Of a stretch of 64,000 bases of DNA, positions 20,183-30,807 are shown piece by piece. Location: NCBI RefSeq assembly GCF_031755915.1, contig NC_083387.1, positions 3,438,501-3,502,500 on the forward strand, written 5' to 3'. The first letter of the stretch is position 1; every line of letters starts with the position of its first letter. Position numbers and translations under genes: made by a program. The notes below the pieces were generated by a model that was not told the origin of the DNA, did no database searches, and saw only the letters and a program-made list of their open reading frames with translations. The stretch comes from Ziziphus jujuba (Eukaryota > Streptophyta > Magnoliopsida > Rosales > Rhamnaceae).

Positions 20183-23147
20183 TGTACACCCCGTACCAAA
20201 AATACACATAATTAAATAAGTTTGACTAAGTTTGACCAATTTTGACCAAGTGAACAATATGTGGGTCCGAATTGACTTTTTCAACAGTTAATATTTTTGG
20301 TTTGACGGAGGTACCATTGTATAGATCTCGTCGATACGAGTTCACAGATTGGCGGCACATCAAATTCCGAGTTACGGATAAAAAGTTATGGTTTTGAGAA
20401 GTTTTAAAGATAAGTTTTATATCAGTGTCCAAATCAGTCCCCAATTTTTGTCTGTTAGTGATTTAGGCTCTATATAAGCCTCGATAAGTGTGCCAAATAG
20501 GAAGAAAAGTCCAAAAATACCCATTTCCTCTCCAAAAACCCGAGGAAAACACCCCAGACCCACGGGCTCCAACCGACCGTTTTTACCTCCAACCAGGTTT
20601 ACACCGTTTGACCCATCTGCGGCCACCACCTTGCTACACGCTCTGGCCAGAGAGGAGCGGGGGACGGAGGCGAGCTCGGCCGCAAAATTTCAAGGCCATC
20701 GATCGCCGGACGCGCCCAGATCGGGCCGGAGAAGCCCGACGGCCGAAAATTTTCTCCCTCCTCTTTTCTTGTGTTTTTTGGCCAACCCAGCTCAACCCAT
20801 ACCTCTATCCCACCATTTTTGACCCCTCAAAGTCCATTTCCATGGTTAGATTGCCTAAAATCCCCACCATTTGAGAGATCTCTCAAGTTCAAGTTCGGCC
20901 GAACCTTTACGTCAATTTTCCTGTCATCGAAGGAGTCACCGGACCAAGGTAAAACCACTAGTGAACTTCTTGTCTCTTGGGCTTTCCATTTACATATAAT
21001 TTGTGAATTTTGGAGGTCGTTTGATAATTTTCCTATTTTTGGGGTTATTTGGTTAATTTTCGGAGACATTGGGACTGTGTTTGGACCATTTTGGATAAAT
21101 TGGTTAGAATTGAAGTTAGATTAGTGAAACTGGATAATATTAGGACCTAATTTCGAAAGATTAGGCTCCGGGTGAAAATCCCCAATTTTGGGTACCGGGT
21201 CCTAAAGACACGCGGTATAATTGGACTGTCCGATGTCCAATTTATGTAATTTTATAGTACTATAAATTATTTGGAGACATTTAGGTCACACAAGTGTCTC
21301 TGGTTTAGTTGTTTGGAGCCTGAGGAATATTTTGTTATATTACAGGCACTCGAGTTGAGCCTGGAGGTGATCCTGTAGAGGAGCAGGCATGAGCATCTAC
21401 AGTACTATGAGTGGTTATATTATTTTTAAATGTTTTGGGCATATAGTATAATATATATATATATATATGTGGTTTAAATATTTTACGTATATATCATTTG
21501 ATTGAAATGTTGTTTTATGCATATATAAATATTTGTTTTCACATATATGTGTTATCATTTTATGTGACTTTTGATAATATTTTAAGTGATTTTCAATTTT
21601 AATGGGTCCATAAATGGACTTGTGGTATTTAAATATCTTGGTAATTAAATTGAGATTTTAAATCATTTTGGAAACTATTTGGTTTGAGAAACCAGATTGA
21701 AAATCATATAATTTTAAGCACGATTAAATATTTTATAATTTTATGTGCTTAAAATTGGTTTATGGTGAATATATTTCACTGTGGTATTTCTGGTTTTCGT
21801 ATGAAATGATGTTTTGAGATTTTGAAGGATTTAATTAAGCAGTGGAAGTTTAAATGTTAAATTATGATTTATGATACAGTATCGTTTGGAAAAGTAAATA
21901 TATAGTCTTACAAGATTGTTTCATGTATACTGTATTGGTTATTTATAAATTGATGTACCATGTAATGCCAATATCTTGGATCAGTATTATATTATATTAT
22001 ATTATCGCGCGCTGGGTTTACCATGGTGCCGTGGGGTTGGTTTCATCCAACGGTTATCTATTATTACCACGGACTGTGAGGTCGGGTTTATCTGATGATT
22101 TATTATTATTGCCACGGTGCCTTGAGGTTGGTTTCATCCAACGGTTATCTATTATTACCACGGACTGTGAGGTCGGGTTTATCCGACGGTTTATTATTAT
22201 TGCCGCGGTGCCGTGAGGTGGGTATCATCCAATGGTTTATTATTGCCACGGACCGTGAGGTTGGGTACGTCCCGACGGTTATTTATTATTTCCACGACAC
22301 CGTTCATATATTGAGGATCGTGAGGTGGGTGTATCCCACGGTTTGTATATTTGTACATTGTATGGTACATTGTATATGTTTGTATATATTGTTGATTTAC
22401 AAATATTGTGGTGATTTTTGCATTTTCATATTTATTTGGTGGAACTATATTCATTATAGTGTATGCTCAAATGTTTATATCTTGATTTGAGACATTTCAT
22501 AATATTACAATGATCGTTCATTCATATTTTTGAGCATCAGTTTTTATGATATTAATTGGGGTACAAGTTTGGGTTTTGGTGAAATGATTTTAAACGGGGA
22601 ACTTTTCAAAAGAGTGGAATGAGAGGTCTTGAGAGAAAGATTTTTCAGAAGTAAATCATTATTTTTCTATTATACTATGCCACTCACTGAGATTCTTTAT
22701 CTCACGTTTTATTGTTTTAAATTCGTTCCCCTAGGCCCAGGCGGCTAGTAGCAGTCTACCTCACGCATAGCTTATCGCTTGTTTCCTTCCACTACAGCAA
22801 CCGTATTTATCCTTTCTTTACCTATTGTTATTTTCTGGACTTATTTTTTACTTATTTGTACTCATAGACCTTGTTGACACTCTTTGAATGCTCTGATTTT
22901 AAATATGGAACTCAATAGAAACCATAGTACTCATGTGTGTTCTTATGGCCTGTAGTACAGTAGGCCGGTTGTGGACTTATTTATATATATATTTATATAT
23001 TTGAGGTATTAATGTTAATGCTGGTGTTGATTATCTACGTTGTAAGGTGAGGTTCCATTGGATATTTTCTAGAGATTGTCCAGTGGGACTTCACTAGGCG
23101 GGATCACCCGGGAGGTCCTGAAAGGGTTCCCGGGGCGGGTCCTGTCA
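20183..23147 (+). mobile_element. Diverged L-related LTR unit (family L2)
   Basis: About 2,965 bp, beginning TGTACACCCCGTACC and ending GGGCGGGTCCTGTCA. It lies between runs of T, giving a 4-5 bp homopolymer target duplication. It shares the L layout (a GC-rich part with CGCCGGACGCGCCCAGATC, a GATCCTGTAGAGGAGC segment near 21370, and a right-end hairpin at 22688-22704), but most of its sequence is unlike L. In place of the GC-rich block it has a minisatellite. The GCACTCG start of the exon-like part follows TATTACAG at 21338-21345, but no good donor follows. Confidence 0.8.
22021..22345 (+). repeat. Minisatellite of about 45-bp units in L2
   Basis: Roughly six to seven units of 45-46 bp alternate between two types, giving a 91-bp higher-order period. 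The shared core is CACGG...GTGAGGT(C/T)GG...ATCC followed by TTATTATT. It is not a CRISPR: the units are contiguous and imperfect, with no unique spacers. Confidence 0.85.
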
Positions 23148-24180
23148 TTTTTCTTGGATTTATCCTATGAAACAAAAATATGAAGTAACCAATATTTTCC
23201 TTCATTTCAAAAAAATGGTAGAAAATTTGACTAATAAAAAAATTAAAGTCTTCTAAGCTGACTAGGGAGGAGAGTATCGTCCTTTTAAAAATCTTTTACA
23301 CAATTTTGGAATACTTTTTCAACATCCATGCCCTCACACTCATAACCAAAATGGCAAAATAGAACGTAAGCATCGTCATATTACTGAAACTGCTTTAACT
23401 TTGCTTGCTCAAAGTTCCATGCCTTTTTCTCATTGGTGGGATGCTTGTTCAACTGCCACATTTTTAATAAATAGACTCCCTACTAAAGTCTTAAATTTTC
23501 AATCCCCTTTTCAAAAATTATTTCATAAAAAATTTGATTTTTCCTTTCGCAAGAGTTTTGGTTGTGAGTGTTTTCCCTTTTTAAGACCTTATCGCTCAAA
23601 AAAATTTTCTTTCCATTCTGAATGTTATGGTTTTATTGGTTACAGTTCTTCTCATAAAGGATACAGGTGCTTGAGTTTAGTTTTTGGCAAAATATGTATA
23701 TCTTCCAATGTCATTTTTAATGAGTATGTATATCTTCTTTTTTGAAAAAGCTGGGACCCACAACCAAAATTCCTCTCCTACTTTTTCTGTCTCTCCTTTT
23801 TCTATTTTACCTTTTAACAATTCCATGCAAGACAACACACCTGGGGCATCAACGCGTGAGGAGCCTTCTTCAGTCATGCCAACTTTACCATCTTCTAGTC
23901 AGTCCCATCCAGAAACAAATAAAGAAATAGATTCCATGCCTAACATTTCTTTCTTGCATCATACCTTCTCACCTAACCCGTCCTTTTCACCACCTACCAT
24001 AACCTCCTTTTTAGGGGACCGCCAAGCCTCCATTTCACGAGCTATTAGAATTCTACAAAATAGTTTTTCCCCACCTACTCCTACTCATACCAACTCTCAT
24101 CATTCCACTCCATTATCGGGTCATCCTATCAATTCCTTGTAACCTACCCATTCAATGGTCACCTGTGGTAAGGCAGGTAT
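23148..24180 (+). pseudogene. Copia integrase (second part) and linker, broken
   Basis: The frame resumes after L2 with SWIYPMKQKYEVTNIF and reaches GGEYRPF, then HNQNGKIERKHRHITETA, which carries the catalytic glutamate region of the integrase core. The integrase continues to about 23740 (MPFSHWWDACSTATFLINRL, SSHKGYRCL). Two stops lie just before GGEY at positions where Gln is expected. A Ser/Pro/Thr-rich linker follows (about 23750-24140). Confidence 0.85.
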
Positions 24181-25775
24181 CTTCAAACCAAAAAATTATT
24201 CAGTAACTCTTCAACCTGCCTCACTGGCTGTTGAGCCACCATTTGTTGAGTTTACCCTCCTATGTCCTCAATGGAAGCATGCAATGGAGCTTGAGTTTAA
24301 GGCTTTATAAGACAACCGAACCTGGATTCTAGTGCCCCCTCATCCTACTCAAAGGTTAGTTGGTAATAAATGGGTCTTTAAACTAAAACGCAATCCTGAT
24401 GGAACGATCCTTCATCATAAAGCCCGTTTGGTGGCCAAAGGGTTTCATCAAAAGTCGGGTCTTATTTTTTTGAGAGCCATAGTCTTGTTATTAAACCTTC
24501 CATTGTCTGTGTTATTCTCTCCATTGCTATTTCCCAGGATTGGCCAATATGTCAACTTGACATTAATAATGCCTTCTTGGACGGCGTCTTAACAGAGGAT
24601 GTCTACATGCCACAACCCATTGGGTTCATTGATCCTGCTCACCCTCTTGATGTCTGCAAACTTCAACAGTCTTTTTATAGTCTTCGCCAAGCTCTGCGTG
24701 CTTGGTATGATCAGTTAAAACATACTTTGACTACTTGGGGTTTCCACAATTCCAAGCTGGATTCTTCCCTTTTCTTTTTCCACAACACTTTAGGTGTGGT
24801 CTGGGTACTTGTCTACGTTGATGACATCCTTGTTACTGGTAATAATATTTTACTTCTTGATAAGTTCGTCAAAAAGTTTCATGACACCTACTCCCTCAAG
24901 GATCTCGGTCCCTTGAATTTCTTTCTTGGTATCCAAGTTCATCCGAGCAAGCATGGTTTACATCTTTCCCAACATAGTTACATCAATGATTTGTTTAGTC
25001 GGGTCCAGATGATGAATTGTAAGGTCAGTCCATCCTCTGCTAGTACTTCGACTCAACTGGCTGCCTCAATTGGTACAGCTTTTTCTGATGCTTTTTTTAT
25101 ATCGGAGCACAATTGGTGCCTTACAATATCTTACCGTTACAAAGCCTAAAATCTCCTTCACTGTTAACAAACTTAGCCAATTCATGCATGCTCCTACGGA
25201 TGTCACTGGTCCGCCTGTAAGCGAATCCTTAGGTATCTACAAGGCATGAAACATCTGGGATTATGGATTCGACCTTCTGCTAATCTTTCTCTCATCGGAT
25301 TTGCTGATGCCGGTTGGGCATCCAATCTTGATGATCGCAAATCAACTAGTGGCTATTGTATCTTTCTTGGCACTACACTTATCTCTTGGTCTTCCCGAAA
25401 GCACAATGTCGTGGCTCGCTCCAGCACAAAATCAGAGTACCACACTCTTGCTCATGCTGCAGTTGAAATTTCATGGCTCCAACAATTATTGAAGGAGTTA
25501 CAAATTTCATCCTCTGCTACCCTTGTTCTTTGGTGCGACAATATGGATGCCGGGTCCTTAGCTGCTAATCCTGTATTCCATAGTCGCACAAAGCATATTG
25601 AAATAGATGTCCATTTCGTTCGAGATCAAGTAAAACAGCATCAACTGGACGTGCGTTATATTCCTACTCTTGAGCAAATTGCTGACATCTTCACCAAGGC
25701 CCTATCCACTGCTCAGTTCAGCCTTCTTCGAGACAAGCTCAATGATGCCTCTCCCCAATTTCGCTTTAGGGGGGA
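24181..25775 (+). pseudogene. Copia reverse transcriptase and RNase H, broken
   Basis: Reverse transcriptase motifs are RLVGNKWVFKLKRNPDG and KARLVAKGFHQK (24350-24450), then after a frameshift VYMPQPIGFIDP, LRAWYDQLKH and the catalytic YVDD at 24814-24825 with DDILVTGNN. A second frameshift near 25110 precedes the RNase H domain (25246-25770), which has GFADAGWASNLDDRKSTSGY, STKSEYHTLAHAAVEISWL and HFVRDQV. The end of the gene abuts the purine tract and right LTR. Confidence 0.92.
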
Positions 25776-26012
25776 TGATAGAATATTAGATAATGATATC
25801 AAACCGGGTTAGTTGTAGCTGTGTATTATCCTATTAGCTGAACTATTTATCTCTATCTACAGTGATATATTAGCTCACGAGAGTTTGTATCTATATGTTA
25901 ACTTGTACAGGCTTTAGATAAGTCTCCCATCTTTTGTATATGTTTATGTACCTTGCACGTGAAATACAAGTCAATTACCTTTGGTTATTTCATTTATTTT
26001 TAATATTTTACA
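25776..26012 (+). repeat. Copia right LTR
   Basis: 237 bp, the partner of the left LTR. It is followed by the second copy of target duplication GGATA (26013-26017) and then by the remains of the P2 intron and the end of P2 exon 4. Confidence 0.95.
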
Positions 26013-26051
26013 GGATAGATCATATTATTAATTAATAAGTAATTTAATTAT

Positions 26052-26231
26052 CTTCATTCACGTCCTCATCGCTGATCGTGATATCTATATCTTCCCTATC
26101 CGCTTCGACTTCTATGTATTTGTATATAGATTTAGAACGTTGGAAGAGTTCATCCAGGACTTCAACAGACCATGTATGCGTCTGTTTAAGTTTCTTTAGC
26201 TCATTTAAAAATTTTATCATCCTTTTCGATC
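26052..26231 (-). pseudogene. P2, exon 4: charged linker
   Basis: The reverse strand after GAAAG reads RMIKFLNELKKLKQTHTWSV and DELFQRSKSIYKYIE, ending in a run of Asp and Glu. It aligns with P3 exon 4 (ELQELKKKHKWSVQIMDELF). The splice donor after GTGAATGAAG reads AT instead of GT (26050-26051). Removing the Copia element would leave an intron of about 140 bp before exon 5, close to the 101 bp in P3. Confidence 0.8.
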
Positions 26232-27281
26232 CTTTCGAACATAAATAAACATTAATTAGTCATTGAGAAAAAGAAATTACCAAGATATATGTAAATATAT
26301 ACATGATACATGTATACATTTTAATAAATGCATACCTGGTCTGCGAATAATGAGCAATAATGACACTATGAAGTTACCGCAGTCAAAACGTAAAAAATAG
26401 GCCATGCCTTTCAGCAGTAGGAATTGTTGTAAAAACTTTACGTCACCTGTTGAAAACCGAACGTTATAACTAGCTTGGTTTTTGGGACAATATGCATAGC
26501 ACATCCCAAATGGATTTTGGATAATTTAGATCGTCTGGCATGTATTGGCCATAAATTTCCATTGTCTTTGTAACTATTTTTTTATTTTTTAGGATAGGAA
26601 ATATTGATCTTTCTAATTGGTTAATGCCAAAGGAGATTAAAATCGATCGAATTGAAAATGAACGTGCAAATTCTGTCTATTTATTTATTTATTTTTTTTC
26701 TGAAAAGAATGCAATATTAAATTTATTTTTAGTTTACTACTCAATATAAAAAAATAAGGTCTAATTAGTGATAAGCTGTAATTCAGTTAAATTAATAATA
26801 AGCTACTCATCAAGTAAAATTCTTCAGTTGGTATAAGTTTCACACCCACTCTTATGGTGCCTTGATTTCAAAACTTTTTTTTTGTTGTGAATGATTAAAA
26901 AAATATTTATTTATTATAAAGTTTATTAAGCATCTTAATTAACTATATTTAAAATAAATAAAAACAATTTGAACATAATTTTAAATTGCATATATTGGTT
27001 TTTGGTTTTTTTAATTTTTTCCTCTCTCTCTTTTAATATTTATAGTCAATCGAGATGCTTACCCAATTTCATAGAAAAAAGGAAAACAAAAAATGTCACA
27101 TTTTACCAAATTGTAACAAAAGAGGTTTTATGCCTCTGAAGATCCAAAAGAGAAGAGAGAGAGACAGAGAGAAGGGTTCCCCAGCCATTGCTGTAGAATT
27201 AGAATATATATATATATATTATATGCAATATAAGTATGTGCCTACTTTTAAATTAGAATTAAAGAATCAAAATTTACATAA

Positions 27282-27356
27282 AGTTTTGAACGCCATTCTT
27301 TCTATCCTCGGATTGGGTATTTGAAGGATCTAGCTTGAGCTCATCCACAACTATAC
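27282..27356 (-). pseudogene. P2, exon 3
   Basis: On the reverse strand, after an acceptor CTGGAAG, the sequence reads IVVDELKLDPSNTQSEDRKN, which matches P3 exon 3 (IVVKEIKFEDRKN). The expected donor GT after TTCAAAACT is TT here (27280-27281). The open frame of 89 aa on the plus strand at this place is only a shadow. Confidence 0.7.
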
Positions 27357-27413
27357 CTTCCAGATTTAAAACCAGTTATATAAAGATCAACAACGAAGAG
27401 CTATGATACACAC

Positions 27414-27444
<31 letters not shown>

Positions 27445-27451
27445 CGGAAAT

Positions 27452-27599
27452 TCTATGGTGAGGACGGTCCGCATGAGGACCGTAGTATTAGTGACAGTTT
27501 TTCATAGTATTAACGATGGTTTTTTAGAAAATTGTCACCAATACTATGAAAAACCGTTACCAATACTGTGGTCCGCATGAGGACTGTCCGCACCATAGA
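27452..27599. mobile_element. Fold-back MITE
   Basis: A 148-bp palindrome-like element. The left half starts TCTATGGTGAGGACGGTCC and the right half ends GGACTGTCCGCACCATAGA. The terminal inverted repeats extend about 60 bp each with scattered mismatches around a short centre. It sits in the P2 intron between exons 3 and 4 side sequences, between TA-rich microsatellites that obscure any target duplication. No coding sequence is present. Confidence 0.8.
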
Positions 27600-27665
27600 C
27601 GGACTGTATATATATATATATATACATATGTATGTATTTAAGAGCTAGATAGCTTGTTTACTTAC

Positions 27666-27817
27666 ATGCTATAGATGAGTCTCTTCCATATTGCAAGCTT
27701 ACTTCCACTTTTGAAAGGTCGGTGACTAAGAGGCCAAAAAATGCACCGAAGTTAATCCCTTGTTATTCACGGAATTAACAAGATCCTCGTACATGTGAAA
27801 TATAAGGTATGCCAAAT
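27666..27817 (-). pseudogene. P2, exon 2
   Basis: The reverse strand after a CACAG acceptor reads LAYLIFHMYEDLVNSVNNKG and LTSVHFLAS, then an in-frame TAG and a frameshift. It matches P3 exon 2 (LAYKIIHLYGDLVNSVNEKG). It is followed by a good donor ATGTAAGT. The exon is broken in the middle. Confidence 0.8.
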
Positions 27818-27941
27818 CTGTGAACATATTTAAAAAATAAAAATAAAAAAAACTGTGAATATTATTAATCAATCAAGTGCATGGTCAACCTAATTAATTA
27901 AGATAATATATGAATGAATAACTGAACTAATTAATGCTCAC

Positions 27942-28433
27942 CAAAGTGCTCCCTACAGCATGAAGGATAGTTAAACCATGTCCTTTTTTGGCATAGCGAG
28001 GAGCCATAGACTCGGAAGATGAGCATAGCGAATGCAGGTACAAGAAAGCACCCTTCTTTCCATTTACAACTGCAATGTATAGAGGAGTCTCAGACCTTTT
28101 GGTTTTAGCGCTGATCAGCTGTGGATAATCCTTGGCGATGCACTTACACATACATACACTCCCCATAGATGCTACATGATGAAGAGCTGTATAGCCTGCG
28201 TCATTTTGAGATCTAAGTGCTTCTCTGTCTTCTTTCAAAATCACTTCCACAAGTCTTGAAACAATCTCTTTTTGGCCTTGTATCACTGCCGCATGCAAAG
28301 CTGTTCCACCCGTCTGTGTGATCCTCGCTTTGTGAGTGCTTGGACCGTTTTCATATATTTTCACTACTCCTCCCCATTTTCCGTGCAGGGTCATGTCGAA
28401 CAATTTTTCAAAATTTTCACTCTCCAACGACAT
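27942..28433 (-). pseudogene. P2, exon 1: N-terminal ankyrin repeats
   Basis: From ATG 28433 the frame reads MSLESENFEKLFDMTLHGKW and then ankyrin repeats with TGGTALHAAVIQGQKEIVSR, NDAGYTALHHVASMGS and SETPLYIAVVNGKKGAFLYL. The start agrees with P4 and P5. The last repeat is damaged: several bases are missing between CTTCATGCTG and GGGAGCACTTTG, so the frame is off at the donor GTGAGC (27940-27941). Together with four other defects this makes P2 a pseudogene spread over 14.4 kb. Confidence 0.85.
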
Positions 28434-28531
28434 TGACGTTCAAGGATAATATTCAAAATCTCCCAACAATATTAGCTGGTATTGCTTTTTTAAGGTTTCT
28501 TCCTGATACATCGGTCGTTTTGTTATCTCTG

Positions 28532-28552
28532 TATATATATATATATATATAG
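28532..28552 (-). promoter_or_regulatory. P2 promoter TATA region, expanded to a (TA)n tract
   Basis: P4 and P5 have a TATA box CTATATAAAC (reverse strand) at the matching place, about 80 nt before the ATG, between the conserved GTTATCTNT and AGAATAA(A/G) flanks. In P2 the box is replaced by a run of TA repeats. The flanks, including CCAATGGCAGAA just beyond, are conserved in all three. Confidence 0.5.
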
Positions 28553-28660
28553 AATAAAGAACCCTTTACCTACTTTATTCCAATGGCAGAAACTATCTCT
28601 TATACTCTTTCTAAATTAAGCCTCGTAAAACAGCCAATAACAATTCATACTTATATATAT

Positions 28661-28693
<33 letters not shown>

Positions 28694-30807
28694 ATCTATG
28701 AGGCACCGTGGAACAATTTGTTTTGGTGTCACACCTCAAGTCTATATACTCAGAATGTGACAAAAGTCATAGCCGAACATAAAAACTCTCCAAACATCAC
28801 TTATAAATAATATCCAAAATAACTCCAAAAAATGAACAAAAATAAACTCCAACATCCAAAAAGTCTTTCAAGCTAACTAATATAAAAAATAAATAAAAAA
28901 CAACTAAACACCATTACCATATGCAAAATCCAGCTACCTTAAAACTATGGAGTACCTGAAACCATAACAATAAATAATGAGTATAAAACTCAGCAAGTTA
29001 CTGGGTTTTGCATAAATACAAAAATAAGAAAATACTTAAAATAATGACAAATACATATTCAAAAATAACCTTTAACAATGTAAACATAATTTTCTTATAA
29101 ACTCTAATCGTTAACTATCTAGTAGGACTTGGCATAACATAATATTACCCATCGATAATCCATATAAACTCAAGTGCAAGGTATTAACAGGTGGGGAACA
29201 TAAATTTTAAAAACAAACACTCACACCTGAAGGTATGAGCCATAGCCCTACTGTGATCATCAGTAGATCCTCCCACATGAAACAATACGTCTAAACCTGA
29301 AGGTAAATAACCATAAATCACTATAGAAATACCCTTACATGATTCATCTCAATACCCAAAAACATATCATAACATATCATAACATATCACATAATGCCTA
29401 CTAAGTACCAACAACTAGAGCAAAAATACATATATCAATAATCCAATAATTTCTTTGTACAATACATATATATTTCATAAAACATAAACTTATAGAAAAA
29501 CATAAATAAATCAATAACATACGTACATATTTATTATGGTTTCAGTTTTAAAAAGTCTAGTAACTTACCTTAATCAGCAAAGTCCATAAAAAATTAACAA
29601 TCAATGAATAATACCAATAGTCTCTCATCAGTATAAAACAGAACCATCATATACCATAAATATCTTACGTATAAATCCCATAATCAAGCTCTTAAATTCA
29701 AACTAAATGAATAAGAGTTGATACCATAAGATTATCATAGCTTAACCCTTAAATCTTAAAATCATAAGCTTAGAACAAGATCAAATCATCAGAAGCCGAA
29801 TAAAAGCCTATTAATCTATGAACAGTCTCTAAACAAGAATTCAATTCCTTATTCAAATGATATCATCTAAGTCTTAAAAGTTATGAGAATGCTGTAAACA
29901 TGATAAGTAACTGTGATTAAAACAATTTCAAAAAATAATAATAAAAAACCATTCAAAACTCACTGAAAATTTAACAAAGAAAATACTGAAACTATTAGAT
30001 TTTTAGAAACCTCTATTTAATGTTCAATTTGTTTCTCTTTCAGGAAATCTTGTATTTATTTGAAAATTTACAGATTAAAACTAGACACACTTATATACTC
30101 CATAAAATTTTAAAATCCAAACATAGGTAAAAAACATGGTAAAATTAAATTTAGTAACTAATTGACAGAAACTGTAAATCAGCACTTCACAGCTCCAAAA
30201 GCTGTAATATTTTATAGGGTTTAACTATATATAGTAATAATGTTATATAAAAATTATTAGGTCAAATGGAGATTGAAAACTATTTTAAATTGAATTTTCT
30301 TCTTTACTAAACGGACCAGAAAATAAATTCAGACAGCTGGATATAGGTAATTTAGAAAATCAACAGGGCCAAAAATATAAATAAGTTGAAGCTGAATTGT
30401 TTTACACTAATATTAGACATATATAGAATAAATTATACAAATTTTCAGATGAAAATAATTTTTTTTGGATCTGTTTTGAAATTTTTACATACGAACCATA
30501 TTGCAGTCGCACAGAAAAACCAGACAAAATGTATAAATTCAAAATTTCGTAATAAATTGAAAACATATCTAAATCGCCCAAAATAAATTTATACTGATTC
30601 ATAAACATATCTATTTTCATGTATAAAAATTTTAGTTCCAAAATAAAGCTTTAAATATTTTAAATAAATTCAAACAGTCACTCTATACAGATCCCAAATA
30701 AATTCCAGATTAAGGTTTCAACAATAACTCTTCAATTCAACCTTAATCAATACTTCTATAATCCCAAAACTTTTCATCTTTGCTCTCAATTATATTGTAT
30801 CCTAATT
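28553..30807. other. AT-rich region upstream of P2, no gene seen
   Basis: The first 100 bp resemble the upstream regions of P4 and P5 (ATGGCAGAAACTATCTCTTA). After further TA repeats (28649-28692) the sequence from TGTCACACCTCAAGTC (28728) onward is unlike the rest of the window and could be the start of a degraded LTR or other repeat. I could not find its far end. From about 30775 it resembles 48497-48550. Open frames here are short and unsupported. Confidence 0.5.

Larger units (their letters stand above)
15196..26012 (+). mobile_element. Ty1/Copia retrotransposon with two nested LTR units
   Basis: The left LTR (15196-15431, 236 bp) and right LTR (25776-26012, 237 bp) are near-identical and begin TGATAGAATATTAG and end ATATTTTACA. 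The target duplication GGATA is perfect (15191-15195 and 26013-26017). A primer-binding site TGGTATGAGAGC follows the left LTR and a purine run AGGGGGGA precedes the right one. The domain order is gag, protease, integrase, reverse transcriptase, RNase H, which defines Copia. It lies antisense in the intron between P2 exons 4 and 5, and has gained insertions at 16664 and 20183. Many stops and frameshifts make it dead. Without the nested units it is about 5.0 kb. Confidence 0.97.

Noticed and set aside
20488..20874. Two overlapping open frames of 110-128 aa
   Set aside because: They are in the GC-rich part of the L2 unit, are Pro/Arg-rich and show no domain. This is typical of repeat sequence.
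22021..22345. Regular repeats that could suggest a CRISPR array
   Set aside because: The units are contiguous and imperfect without unique spacers, in a plant genome inside an LTR unit.
27055..27324. An 89-aa plus-strand open frame
   Set aside because: It overlaps P2 exon 3 on the other strand, whose protein similarity and acceptor site are clear.
28728..30770. A possible further LTR element starting TGTCACACCTCAAG
   Set aside because: No matching end, target duplication, primer site or second copy could be found in the window, so it is mentioned only as a possibility.
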